NCBI RefSeq assembly: GCF_030705305.1
Contig: NZ_JAUZEE010000012.1
Coordinates: 1-64,000 of the forward strand
Source of the DNA: Leptothrix discophora
GTDB lineage: Bacteria > Pseudomonadota > Gammaproteobacteria > Burkholderiales > Burkholderiaceae_C
Length of the DNA: 64,000 bases
Direction of reading: 5' to 3'
In this document: in pieces, positions 48,108 through 56,038 of the stretch
Layout: each line of letters begins with the position of its first letter
Numbering within the stretch: the stretch's first letter is position 1
Made by a program: the position numbers and the translations under genes
Notes under the pieces: generated by a model
The model's input: only the letters and a program-made list of their open reading frames with translations
Database searches by the model: none
What the model was told of the DNA's origin: nothing

Positions 48108-49739
48108 TCAGCCGATCACCTTGGTGGCGGTGGCGTCCAGCTTGGGCGGGTTCTCGAAGGTGTGGAAGGGCGCCGGCGAAGGCACTTCCCACTCCAGGCC
48201 TTCAGCCGCTTCCCAGGGCTTCTGGGATGCCTTCGGGCCCTGGCCACGCATCATCGGGATCACGACGAACACGAAGAAGTAGACCTGGCACAGACCGAAG
48301 CCCAGGCCGCCGATCGACGCCAGTGCATTGAAGTCGGCGAACTGCAGCGGGTAGTCGGCGTAGCGGCGCGGCATGCCGGCCAGGCCGAGGAAGTGCATCG
48401 GGAAGAAGGTGACGTTGAAGAACACCATCGACGCCCAGAAGTGGATCTTGCCGCGCGTCTCGGAGTACATGACGCCGGTCCACTTCGGACCCCAGTAGTA
48501 CACGCCGGCGAACATCGCGAACAGCGAACCGGCCACCAGCACGTAGTGGAAGTGGGCCACGACGTAGTAGGTGTCCTGCAACTGGATGTCGATCGGGGCC
48601 ATCGACAGGATCAGGCCGGTGAAGCCGCCCATCGAGAACACGAAGATGAAGCCGACGGCCCACAGCATCGGGGTCTCGAAGGTCATCGAGCCCTTCCACA
48701 TCGTGGCGACCCAGTTGAAGACCTTCACGCCGGTCGGCACCGAGATCAGCATCGTCGCGTACATGAAGAACAGCTGGCCGGTCAGCGGCATGCCGGTCGT
48801 GTACATGTGGTGGGCCCACACGATGAACGACAGGATCGCGATCGATGCGGTCGCGTAGACCATCGAGGCGTAGCCGAACAGCTTCTTGCGTGCGAAGGCC
48901 GGGACGATCTGGCTGATGATGCCGAAGGCCGGCAGGATCATGATGTAGACCTCGGGGTGACCGAAGAACCAGAACACGTGCTGGTACAGGATCGGATCAC
49001 CGCCGCCGGCGGGGTTGAAGAAGGTCGTGCCGAAGTGTCGGTCGGTCAGCGTCATCGTGATCGCGCCGGCGAGCACGGGCATCACCGCGATCAGCAGGTA
49101 GGCCGTGATCAGCCAGGTCCACGCGAACATCGGCATCTTCATCAGCGTCATGCCGGGGGCGCGCATGTTGAGGATGGTCACGATGATGTTGATCGAGCCC
49201 ATGATCGACGAGGCGCCGAGGATGTGCATCGCGAAGATGCCGGCGTCCATCGAGGGACCCATCTGCAGCGTCAGCGGCGCGTAGAGCGTCCAGCCGGCGG
49301 CGGGTGCACCACCGGGCATGAAGAAGCTCGCCACGAGCATGATGGCCGCCGGGATCATCAGCCAGAAGCTGAAGTTGTTCATCCGGGCGAAGGCCATGTC
49401 GGACGCGCCGATCTGGAGCGGCAGCATCCAGTTCGCGAAGCCGACGAAGGCCGGCATGATCGCGCCGAACACCATGATCAGGCCGTGCATGGTCGTGAAC
49501 GAGTTGAACAGCTCGGGGTTCACGTACTGCAGGCCGGGCTGGAACAGCTCAAGGCGGATCAGCAGGGCAAGGACGCCGCCGATCATCAGCATGGCGAAGG
49601 CGAACAGCAGGTACAGCGTACCGATGTCCTTGTGGTTGGTCGCGAAGACCCAGCGACGCCAGCCATGTGGCGCGTGGTGATCGTCGTGTCCGTGACCGTC
49701 GTCGTGGGCGTGGCCACCGGGGTGGAGAACTGCGCTCAT
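48108..49739 (-). CDS. ctaD: Cytochrome c oxidase subunit I
   Basis: A 543-residue subunit with 12 spans carrying heme a, heme a3 and CuB. Marks are [38 protein letters not shown] (CuB His and cross-linked Tyr), the HH pair of [11 protein letters not shown] and [20 protein letters not shown]. The N-terminus is unusually histidine-rich ([20 protein letters not shown]), a possible metal-binding tail. The ATG at 49739 follows GAGAGG; the 49-residue extension upstream is rejected. It lies 29 bp after coxB. Confidence 0.97.
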   Translation of the reverse strand: MSAVLHPGGHAHDDGHGHDDHHAPHGWRRWVFATNHKDIGTLYLLFAFAMLMIGGVLALLIRLELFQPGLQYVNPELFNSFTTMHGLIMVFGAIMPAFVGFANWMLPLQIGASDMAFARMNNFSFWLMIPAAIMLVASFFMPGGAPAAGWTLYAPLTLQMGPSMDAGIFAMHILGASSIMGSINIIVTILNMRAPGMTLMKMPMFAWTWLITAYLLIAVMPVLAGAITMTLTDRHFGTTFFNPAGGGDPILYQHVFWFFGHPEVYIMILPAFGIISQIVPAFARKKLFGYASMVYATASIAILSFIVWAHHMYTTGMPLTGQLFFMYATMLISVPTGVKVFNWVATMWKGSMTFETPMLWAVGFIFVFSMGGFTGLILSMAPIDIQLQDTYYVVAHFHYVLVAGSLFAMFAGVYYWGPKWTGVMYSETRGKIHFWASMVFFNVTFFPMHFLGLAGMPRRYADYPLQFADFNALASIGGLGFGLCQVYFFVFVVIPMMRGQGPKASQKPWEAAEGLEWEVPSPAPFHTFENPPKLDATATKVIG

Positions 49740-49768
49740 GGGTCGAATACCTCTCGGTTGAGCCTGGA

Positions 49769-50944
49769 TTACTTGCGAGCCGCGAGGACGTCGGCCGGCT
49801 GCACGATCTGACCGGTCTTGTTCGACCAGTTGTTCTTCGTGTAGGTGATCACGGCGGCGATCTCGGTGTCGGACAGGGCCTTCCACGACGGCATGGCACC
49901 GTTGTTCTGGCCATTCAGGAGGACGGCGATCTGCTTGGTCTTGTCGGCGTCCAGCACGACCGGCGCACCGTCGACGGCCTTGATCGGACCGGCACCCTTG
50001 CCGTTGGCCTGGTGGCAGGCCTGGCAGTTGGCGGCGTAGACCTTCTCGCCGCGGGCGACCAGGTCAGGCAGGGACCAGACCTTGGCCGGATCGTCGGCCT
50101 TGGCAGCCAGCTTCTTCTTCTCGCCGGCGACCCACGCGCTGTAGTCCTCTTGCGAGAGCACCTTCACGTGGATGGGCATGTAGGCGTGTTCCTTGCCGCA
50201 CAGCTCCACGCACTGGCCGTGGAAGTCGCCAACGACTTCGGCGCGGAACCAGGTGTCACGCACGAAGCCGGGGATGGCGTCCTGCTTGATGCCGAACTGC
50301 GGCACGGTGAACGAGTGGATCACGTCGTCCGCCGTGGTGATGAGGCGGACCTTCTTGCCAACCGGCACGACCAGCGGGTTGTCGACCTTGAGCAGGTAGT
50401 CATCGATGTCGGCGGGCTTGCCCGAGTCCGACATGACGCGGTGGCTGGTGTCGAGCGTGGACAGGAAGCCGATGCCTTCGCCTTCGCCCTTCAGGTAGTC
50501 GTAGCCCCATTTCCACTGGTAGCCGGTGACCTTGACGGTCAGGTCGGCATTGGTGGTGTCCTTCTGCGCGACCACCGTCTTGGTGGCCATGGCGCCCATC
50601 GCGATCACGATGATGAAGGGCACGATCGTCCAGGCGATCTCGACGGTGATGCTCTCGTGGAAGTTGGCCGGCTTGTGGCCCTTGGACTTCCGGTGCTTGA
50701 TGATCGAATAGAACATCACGCCGAAGACGCCGAGGAAGATCACCGTGCAGATGATCATCATGATCCAGTGCAGCTGGTGCAGGTTCTCGGACATCTTGCT
50801 CGCGCCGACCGGCAGGTCCATCTGACGGACGGAGGGGCCTCCGGGCAGGTCGTTCACCGCCCAGGCAGCCGGCGCGGCCAGCGCGGCAAACGCAGCCAGG
50901 CCGACAGGGGCCAGGTGCCGTCGCAGAGCATTCATGGTCTTCAT
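49769..50944 (-). CDS. ctaC: Cytochrome c oxidase subunit II with fused cytochrome c domain
   Basis: A 391-residue subunit with signal peptide ([19 protein letters not shown]), two spans, then the CuA domain with [20 protein letters not shown]. The C-terminal 90 residues form a class I cytochrome c with CQACH at about 315 and a later Met (GAMPSW). This is the caa3-like layout, where electrons can enter from a tethered heme. The ATG at 50944 follows GGAAAG; an ATG three codons later is possible. It is the first gene of the operon. Confidence 0.95.
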   Translation of the reverse strand: MKTMNALRRHLAPVGLAAFAALAAPAAWAVNDLPGGPSVRQMDLPVGASKMSENLHQLHWIMMIICTVIFLGVFGVMFYSIIKHRKSKGHKPANFHESITVEIAWTIVPFIIVIAMGAMATKTVVAQKDTTNADLTVKVTGYQWKWGYDYLKGEGEGIGFLSTLDTSHRVMSDSGKPADIDDYLLKVDNPLVVPVGKKVRLITTADDVIHSFTVPQFGIKQDAIPGFVRDTWFRAEVVGDFHGQCVELCGKEHAYMPIHVKVLSQEDYSAWVAGEKKKLAAKADDPAKVWSLPDLVARGEKVYAANCQACHQANGKGAGPIKAVDGAPVVLDADKTKQIAVLLNGQNNGAMPSWKALSDTEIAAVITYTKNNWSNKTGQIVQPADVLAARK

Positions 50945-51177
50945 CGTCTTCACTTTCCGTTCATCACCCGGTGCCCGCCCGGACGTCGCCGGGCTCGGCA
51001 CACTGCGCTTGAGAGTTGCCTGACCATCCACGCCGCCCCGACGGCCGGTGCGGTGCGGGGTCACTGTGCCCCGGGCCTGGCAAGCACGTCATCCAGATTG
51101 CTCCGGATGACATGGCAGGACCCTTGGTGCGCCTGGGGCACGCATCACCGTGCGCCGTGCCACCTCTGACACGAAGC

Positions 51178-51236
51178 GGCCCGCGACGGTGCGCGGGCCT
51201 TGGTGAGGATCAAGTCAAGTGCATCGGGCACTTGAC
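51178..51236. other. Two stem-loops in the cox leader
   Basis: Ggcccgcg-acggtg-cgcgggcc (51178-51199) and gtcaagtgc-atcgg-gcacttgac (51214-51236) lie between the predicted cox promoter and coxB, within a leader of about 320 nt. The rest of 50945-51332 holds no gene I can support. No T-run follows either stem. Confidence 0.45.
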
Positions 51237-51272
51237 CGGGATCATTGCGTCGCCTTGCAGCTCAACCCGTGA

Positions 51273-51300
51273 ATTCTACGAGGGGCACATCGGCTCGCAA
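51273..51300 (-). promoter_or_regulatory. Candidate promoter of the coxB-coxC operon
   Basis: On the minus strand TTGCGA (51295-51300), 16 bases, then TAGAAT (51273-51278) gives a fair sigma70 match, with a start near 51266. It lies just after the BioC-like gene stop (51333) and leaves a leader of about 320 nt before coxB. Confidence 0.5.
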
Positions 51301-51332
51301 AGAATGTTCACAACTCGAAGGGCTGAGCGGCG

Positions 51333-52277
51333 TCATGCACCGGTCAGCGGGTTGCGTCGACGCGTCATTTCCCGCATCGATTCCAGCGCAATCGTGGTCT
51401 CGCCGCCCACCTTCGCCCGGGGAACGGGGCGGAATGCGTGGCCGTAGACAATTTCGAACGTCAGCGTCAGGCGACCGTCAGCGCCGGCCAGTTTCTCGTG
51501 CAACTGCTTGTGCAGGCTGTGCAACCAGCGGGGCGTGCGCAGGCCTGCATGGCGCCGGGGATGGGTGTTGCGGCCGAGGCTGCGCAGCTCGGCCAGCAGC
51601 GACGGCGCATCGGCCCAGCTCAGCGTCAGGGTCTCCATGTCCATCACCGGATCGGCGAAGCCGGCCTGCACCAGCGCGTCGCCCAGGTCGTGCATGTCGA
51701 TGAAGGGGCTGGCCGGTTCGCCCCAGCCGGCGTCGCGGTAGATCGGGCGCAACTCGCGCAGCGTGTCGGGGCCGAGGCAGGAGAACATCAGGAAGCCGTC
51801 GACCCGGATCGCCCGGTGCCACTGCGCCAGCAGCGCGGGCAGCGGATCGGCCCAGTGCAGCATCATGTTCGACCAGAGCAGGTCGACCTGCGGGGCGGCC
51901 GGCGTCTCCGGTGCGGTGACCTTGCCGATCAGGCTGCGCCACCAGGGCTTGCCGGCCGCCGGTGCCGGGCGGATTGTCCCGGCCGGATCGGCCGCCTCGA
52001 CCTGCCACAGGCGGGCCTGCGGACAGGCGTCGGCGAGCGCATCGGTGTCCTCGGCCCGCTCGGGCCACCAGTCCAGCACCTGTGCCGGCTGCTGGCGGAC
52101 CAGGCTCAGCCGCTCGGCCATGCGGCGCGCGATCTCGCCGTGCAGCCAGGGCTGTGGCGCCGCGGCCCGACGCCGTTCGCGCAGACGCCGGATGGCGGCC
52201 GGATCGAGCAGCGTGCGGCCCTCGGGAAGGCCGGTTCCGGACGGGGTGGCGTGAGCCGTCTTGGGGGGCTGGTCCAT
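51333..52277 (-). CDS. BioC-like SAM-dependent methyltransferase
   Basis: A 314-residue methyltransferase of the BioC branch. The SAM fold includes VDLLWSNMMLHWADPLPALL and FLMFSCLGPDTLRELRPIYR, a pattern shared with BioC, which methylates malonyl-ACP at the entry to biotin synthesis. The glycine-rich SAM loop is divergent (VLDWWPERAEDTDALADACP). A later stretch (RRHAGLRTPRWLHSLHKQL) and FEIVYGHAFRPVPR are also BioC-like. The ATG at 52277 is 28 bp from the divergent comF start. No other biotin gene is present, so the biotin role is probable rather than certain. Confidence 0.8.
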   Translation of the reverse strand: MDQPPKTAHATPSGTGLPEGRTLLDPAAIRRLRERRRAAAPQPWLHGEIARRMAERLSLVRQQPAQVLDWWPERAEDTDALADACPQARLWQVEAADPAGTIRPAPAAGKPWWRSLIGKVTAPETPAAPQVDLLWSNMMLHWADPLPALLAQWHRAIRVDGFLMFSCLGPDTLRELRPIYRDAGWGEPASPFIDMHDLGDALVQAGFADPVMDMETLTLSWADAPSLLAELRSLGRNTHPRRHAGLRTPRWLHSLHKQLHEKLAGADGRLTLTFEIVYGHAFRPVPRAKVGGETTIALESMREMTRRRNPLTGA

Positions 52278-52305
52278 GGTGGCGCGGCAGTATAGTGAGC
52301 CGCAC

Positions 52306-53175
52306 ATGCCCCCCTCGCGCATCCCGACAGGACCGATCCCGTCGAGCATCCCGGCCGATCCGGTCGTCGCTGCCGGTACGCTGGCGCCGCTGCGGCGCGG
52401 CTGGGTCGCCTGCCGCACGGCCCTCGCGTCCGTCGCGCGCAGCCAATGCCGGATCTGTGACGCATGGTCCGCCGAGGTCTTCTGCGCCGACTGCCTGACC
52501 CGCCATGCCGCGCCGCGCTGGCGCTGCAGCCGTTGCGCGATCGGCCTGCCGGCGCTGCTGGCGGTCCATCTCGAAAATCGCAGCCTGGCCGCGCTCGAAA
52601 CAGGCCAGCACATGCCCGAGGCGATCTGTGCCGACTGCCGCCGCGACCCGCCTGCCTTCGACGCCGCCTGGGCCGCGCTCGACTATGGCCCGCCTTGGGA
52701 CCGGCTGGTGGCGGCCTTCAAGTTCCACGGAGCGCCCGAGCTGGCGCGGCCCCTGGCCCGGCTGATGCTGGATCGACGGCCTGATGCCGACCCCGCGCAC
52801 ACCGACCCGTCGACGCTCCTGCTGCCGGTGCCGCTGACCTCAGAACGCTGGCGCGAGCGTGGTTACAACCAGGCCTGGGAGCTGGCCCGCCGGCTGGGGC
52901 CCGCGCTTGGGCTGACGGTGCGGGACGACCTGATCGAGCGCCTCGTCGGCGGTGCGCACCAGGTCTCCCTCACGGGTGAAGCGCGACGACACCAGGTGCG
53001 CGGCGCCTACACGGTCCCGGGGTCGGCCCGGGCGACCCTGGCGGGTGCGCAGGTCGTGCTGGTCGACGACGTGATGACCACCGGCGCAACGCTGGCCGAG
53101 TGCGCCCGCGTGCTCAAGCGGGCCGGCGCGCGGCGCGTGACGGTCTGGGCGCTGGCGCGCACGCCGGCCGATTGA
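52306..53175 (+). CDS. comF: ComF family phosphoribosyltransferase-like protein
   Basis: A 289-residue ComF protein. The N-terminal part has cysteine pairs (CRIC, CADC, CSRC, CADC) likely to bind zinc. The phosphoribosyltransferase-like fold has LLPVPLTSERWRERGYNQAW and VVLVDDVMTTGATLAECARV, the PRPP loop. ComF is needed for DNA uptake in naturally competent bacteria and may have other roles. I use the ATG at 52306; one at 52276 would overlap the divergent BioC gene start. Confidence 0.88.
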   Translation: MPPSRIPTGPIPSSIPADPVVAAGTLAPLRRGWVACRTALASVARSQCRICDAWSAEVFCADCLTRHAAPRWRCSRCAIGLPALLAVHLENRSLAALETGQHMPEAICADCRRDPPAFDAAWAALDYGPPWDRLVAAFKFHGAPELARPLARLMLDRRPDADPAHTDPSTLLLPVPLTSERWRERGYNQAWELARRLGPALGLTVRDDLIERLVGGAHQVSLTGEARRHQVRGAYTVPGSARATLAGAQVVLVDDVMTTGATLAECARVLKRAGARRVTVWALARTPAD

Positions 53176-53258
53176 CGCGCAAGCCGAGTCAGGCGCAACT
53201 GGTTCTGTGGCCTCGGCATACTGCGCGCCGTTTCCTGCCCCGCTCCGGTCTGCCGCCC

Positions 53259-53729
53259 ATGTTCCACATCGTCCTGGTCCATCCCGAGATCCCGCCAAAC
53301 ACCGGCAACGTGATCCGGCTGGCGGCCAACACCGGCTGCTCGCTGCACCTGGTCGAACCGCTCGGTTTCTCGATGGACGACAAGCTGCTCAAGCGCGCCG
53401 GGCTGGACTATCACGAGCACGCACCGGTGCGCCGCCATGCCGACTGGGACGCGTTCCTGAAGGCCGCGTCACCCGACCCGGCGGCCATGTATGCCTTCAC
53501 CACGCGCGGCAGCCGGCCCTTCGGCGAGATCGCCTGGCCGGCCGGCGGGTGGTTCGTGTTCGGCAGCGAGACCGCCGGCCTGCCCGAGGACATCCGCGAG
53601 CGATTCGAGCCGTCGCAGCGCGTGCGCCTGCCGATGCGACCCGGCCAGCGCAGCCTGAACCTCAGCAACGCCGTCGCGGTGACGGTGTTCGAGGCCTGGC
53701 GGCAGCACGGCTACGCCGGCGCGGCCTGA
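53259..53729 (+). CDS. trmL: tRNA (cytidine(34)-2'-O)-methyltransferase
   Basis: A 156-residue SPOUT methyltransferase acting on the wobble base of tRNA-Leu. It begins MFHIVLVHPEIPPNTGNVIR and has FVFGSETAGLPEDI and LRLPMRPGQRSLNLSNAVAV type motifs (here VRLPMRPGQRSLNLSNAVAV) forming the trefoil-knot SAM site. Starting at the ATG at 53259, it matches the family's short length. It converges on gpsA. Confidence 0.95.
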   Translation: MFHIVLVHPEIPPNTGNVIRLAANTGCSLHLVEPLGFSMDDKLLKRAGLDYHEHAPVRRHADWDAFLKAASPDPAAMYAFTTRGSRPFGEIAWPAGGWFVFGSETAGLPEDIRERFEPSQRVRLPMRPGQRSLNLSNAVAVTVFEAWRQHGYAGAA

Positions 53730-53748
53730 GCCGCGGCGGTGCCAGGCA

Positions 53749-54729
53749 TCACTCGTTGCGGGCTTCGCGCTGCATCAGCAGGCCGACCGCCGCGCGCGGT
53801 GCCATGCGGCCCTGCAGCACCGCGACGACCGCTGCGGTGATCGGCATCTCGACGCCACATTGCCGCGCGCGTTCGAGCACCGTGTGGGCGCTGTAGACGC
53901 CTTCGGCGACGTGGCCCAGTTCGGCCAGGATCTGGTCCAGCGTCTGGTCCTGCGCCAGCAGCAGGCCGACCCGGCGGTTGCGCGACAGGTCGCCGGTCGC
54001 GGTCAACACCAGGTCGCCCAGACCGGACAGGCCCATGAAGGTCTCGGCCCGCGCGCCCAGCGCCAGACCCAGCCGCGTCATCTCGGCCAGGCCGCGCGTG
54101 ATCAGCGCGGCGCGGGCGTTCAGGCCCAGCGCCATGCCGTCGGCGATGCCGGTGGCGATCGCCAGCACGTTCTTGACCGCGCCGCCGACCTCGACGCCGA
54201 CCGGGTCGTCGGAGCCGTAGACGCGCAGGCTGCCGCCGTGCAGTGCCGCCACGGCAGCCTCGCGCAGCGCGGTGTCCGAGGTCGCCGCGACCAGCGCGGT
54301 CGGCTGCTGGCGGGCGACCTCGAGCGCGAAGCTCGGGCCTGACAGCACGCCGCAGCGCAGGCTGGGCGCGACCTCGCGGGCGATCTCGTGGCCGAGCCGG
54401 CCGGTGCCGGCCTCGAAGCCCTTGCTGAGCCACAGCGTCGGGTGGTCGGCGGGGATGCGCGCGAGCATGCCGCGGAGGCCGGCCATCGGCGTGGCCAGGA
54501 TCACCAGCCCGTGGGCGCCGGCATGGGCCAGGGCGGCATCGAGGTCGGCGACGTAGGCGAGCGACTCGGGCAGCGCGACGTCGGGCAGGTAGCGCTGGTT
54601 GCGGCGCTCCCGGGCCATCGCGGCGATCTGGTCCGCGTCACGGCCCCACAGCAGCGTCGGATGGTGACGGGCGGCCTGGGCGGCCAGCGCCGTGCCCCAG
54701 GCGCCGGCACCGAGCACGGTGATCTGCAT
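53749..54729 (-). CDS. gpsA: Glycerol-3-phosphate dehydrogenase [NAD(P)+]
   Basis: A 326-residue enzyme that reduces dihydroxyacetone phosphate to sn-glycerol-3-phosphate for phospholipid synthesis. The dinucleotide loop [14 protein letters not shown] is at residue 7; [37 protein letters not shown] with the catalytic Lys, and [10 protein letters not shown] complete the family marks. It lies 77 bp after secB on the same strand, the usual order in this group. Confidence 0.97.
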   Translation of the reverse strand: MQITVLGAGAWGTALAAQAARHHPTLLWGRDADQIAAMARERRNQRYLPDVALPESLAYVADLDAALAHAGAHGLVILATPMAGLRGMLARIPADHPTLWLSKGFEAGTGRLGHEIAREVAPSLRCGVLSGPSFALEVARQQPTALVAATSDTALREAAVAALHGGSLRVYGSDDPVGVEVGGAVKNVLAIATGIADGMALGLNARAALITRGLAEMTRLGLALGARAETFMGLSGLGDLVLTATGDLSRNRRVGLLLAQDQTLDQILAELGHVAEGVYSAHTVLERARQCGVEMPITAAVVAVLQGRMAPRAAVGLLMQREARNE

Positions 54730-54806
54730 GGTGCGGGGATGCGTAAGGGGGAGTCGGAAGGAGGCGGGTCAGGCGCACAGGGCCTGCCACCGCCTCCCGC
54801 GCGGCA

Positions 54807-55262
54807 TCAGGCGTTGCCGGCGACCTGGCCCTGCTGGGCCTCGTACATGGCCTGGAAGTTGACTTCGGCCAGGTGCACCGGCGGGAAGCCGGCGCGGCTG
54901 ATGACGTCGGCGACGACGGCACGCAGATAGGGATAGACGATGCCGGGGCAGGCGATGCCCAGGATGGGCTGCATCTGCTCGGGATCGATGTTGCGGATCT
55001 CGAAGATGCCGGCTTCCTTGGCCTCGCACAGGAACAGCGTGCGCTCGCCCAGCGTGGTGGTCACGGTGGCGGTCACGGCCACCTCGAACATGCCTTCGGC
55101 GATCGGGGCGACCTCGACCTGCAGGTTGATGTCGACGTTGGGCTGGCCCTGCTCGACCAGGATCTGCGGCGAGTTGGGCTGTTCGAGCGACAGATCCTTG
55201 AGGTAGACGCGCTGGATCTGGAAGACGGGCGCTTCGCCCGTTGCGGCTTGTTCGTCGGCCAT
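54807..55262 (-). CDS. secB: Protein-export chaperone SecB
   Basis: A 151-residue SecB that keeps preproteins unfolded and hands them to SecA. It has [39 protein letters not shown], and the C-terminal [19 protein letters not shown] segment. The start at 55262 has only a weak ribosome site. An intrinsic terminator for minus-strand transcripts lies 36 bp upstream, so secB needs a promoter between the two or inside the terminator region. Confidence 0.96.
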   Translation of the reverse strand: MADEQAATGEAPVFQIQRVYLKDLSLEQPNSPQILVEQGQPNVDINLQVEVAPIAEGMFEVAVTATVTTTLGERTLFLCEAKEAGIFEIRNIDPEQMQPILGIACPGIVYPYLRAVVADVISRAGFPPVHLAEVNFQAMYEAQQGQVAGNA

Positions 55263-55297
55263 GGTGTGGTGTCTCGGTCGGGTGGCGCGGAGGTCGC

Positions 55298-55323
55298 AAA
55301 AAAGCCCGCGCTCTGCGGCGGGC
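55298..55323 (-). terminator. Intrinsic terminator upstream of secB, minus strand
   Basis: On the minus strand gcccgc (55323-55318) pairs with gcgggc (55309-55304) and is followed at once by TTTTTT (55303-55298). It would end a transcript arriving from 55.5 kb just before secB. It lies 9 bp after the stop of the small open frame at 55332-55529. Confidence 0.7.
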
Positions 55324-55331
55324 CGTCGGGA

Positions 55332-55529
55332 TTATGGCAGTCGGGCGTGTCGGTTCCGGGTCGCGCAGGTGTCGCCGACGGGGGCCGCACGAGGTGTTGA
55401 CCCACCACCGGGGCTGGGTTCCTGCACCCCCCATTCGGGTGCTTTGTTCGGGAAGTAGAACTTCACGTTTTTCAGTTGAATCGCCTGAACCTGAACCGAG
55501 ACCTGGGTGGTGCTTGTGATGTTTTTCAC
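55332..55529 (-). CDS. Candidate small protein, 65 residues, unknown
   Basis: A GTG start at 55529, preceded by GAGGTG at 7 bases, opens a frame reading (M)KNITSTTQVSVQVQAIQLKN then VKFYFPNKAPEWGVQEP, with a glycine/proline-rich tail. The stop lies 9 bp from an intrinsic terminator, so the layout is that of a single small gene. I know no homologue, and codon choice is less GC-biased at third positions than neighbours. It may be chance; the alternative is a short noncoding RNA ending at the same terminator. Confidence 0.3.
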   Translation of the reverse strand: MKNITSTTQVSVQVQAIQLKNVKFYFPNKAPEWGVQEPSPGGGSTPRAAPVGDTCATRNRHARLP

Positions 55530-56038
55530 AAATGAACACCTCGCCGGGGACTTATGGATTGATTAAGTCCGACCGCAATACAGGGGATTAGCGGTGTGAA
55601 TTCCGACCGGCACGGCAATCGCGCCGAGGACTTCGTGGTCGTGTCAAGTCGATCGGTCCCGATCTCTTGGAAAAGTGGGCCGCGCAGCGGCTTCCTTTAA
55701 TTCGATCTTCAGGAATTCGCCGGGCCCCCTCGGTCGGCTCAATAGCGGCATAGCCTTTTGAATTCCTTAAAACTCGATACCGAAACCCGGCCGGATACAT
55801 CCGTTTGTGACGGTGGCAGGCGTGGGGTGCCATGCGTCGGAAGTTTTCCTTAGTATCCGGTCACGCCTTCAAAACCAAAGCACGAAGGCATCACGCCGCA
55901 TCAGGAACAAACCGCACCACGGGGCGGTCGGGCATCGCTTTGCCTGATCGAACACACGGGTGGGCTTGGTCGGATCCGGGGGGTACACGGTCAATCAGCG
56001 TCTTCGGGCGCATTCAACCGCAATGAGCGGGGGGTCCC
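55530..56038. promoter_or_regulatory. Lower-GC upstream region of mofA
   Basis: About 510 bp, visibly more AT-rich than the rest of the window, with no gene I can support. It holds the dyad ggactta...taagtcc (55548-55554 with 55564-55570) and an 8-bp inverted repeat aggaattc (55711) / gaattcct (55760) 41 bases apart. No -35/-10 pair was convincing. This is the most likely seat of mof operon control. A run of G's (gcggggggtccc) lies just before the mofA ATG. Confidence 0.5.

Noticed and set aside
55795-55835. Sigma54 promoter (tggcaggcgtggggtgcc)
   Set aside because: The GG and GC doublets do not have the required 10-base spacing.
55585-55945. Possible manganese (yybP-ykoY) riboswitch before mofA
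   Set aside because: There is a ggggattagc near 55587 and a ctttgcc near 55937 that loosely recall conserved parts. The first departs from the conserved sequence, the two are about 350 bases apart, and the pairing between them is missing.
55588-56026. Short open frames at 55588-55833 (minus) and 55832-56026 (plus)
   Set aside because: They have no ribosome sites and no recognisable protein, and they overlap the AT-rich control region.
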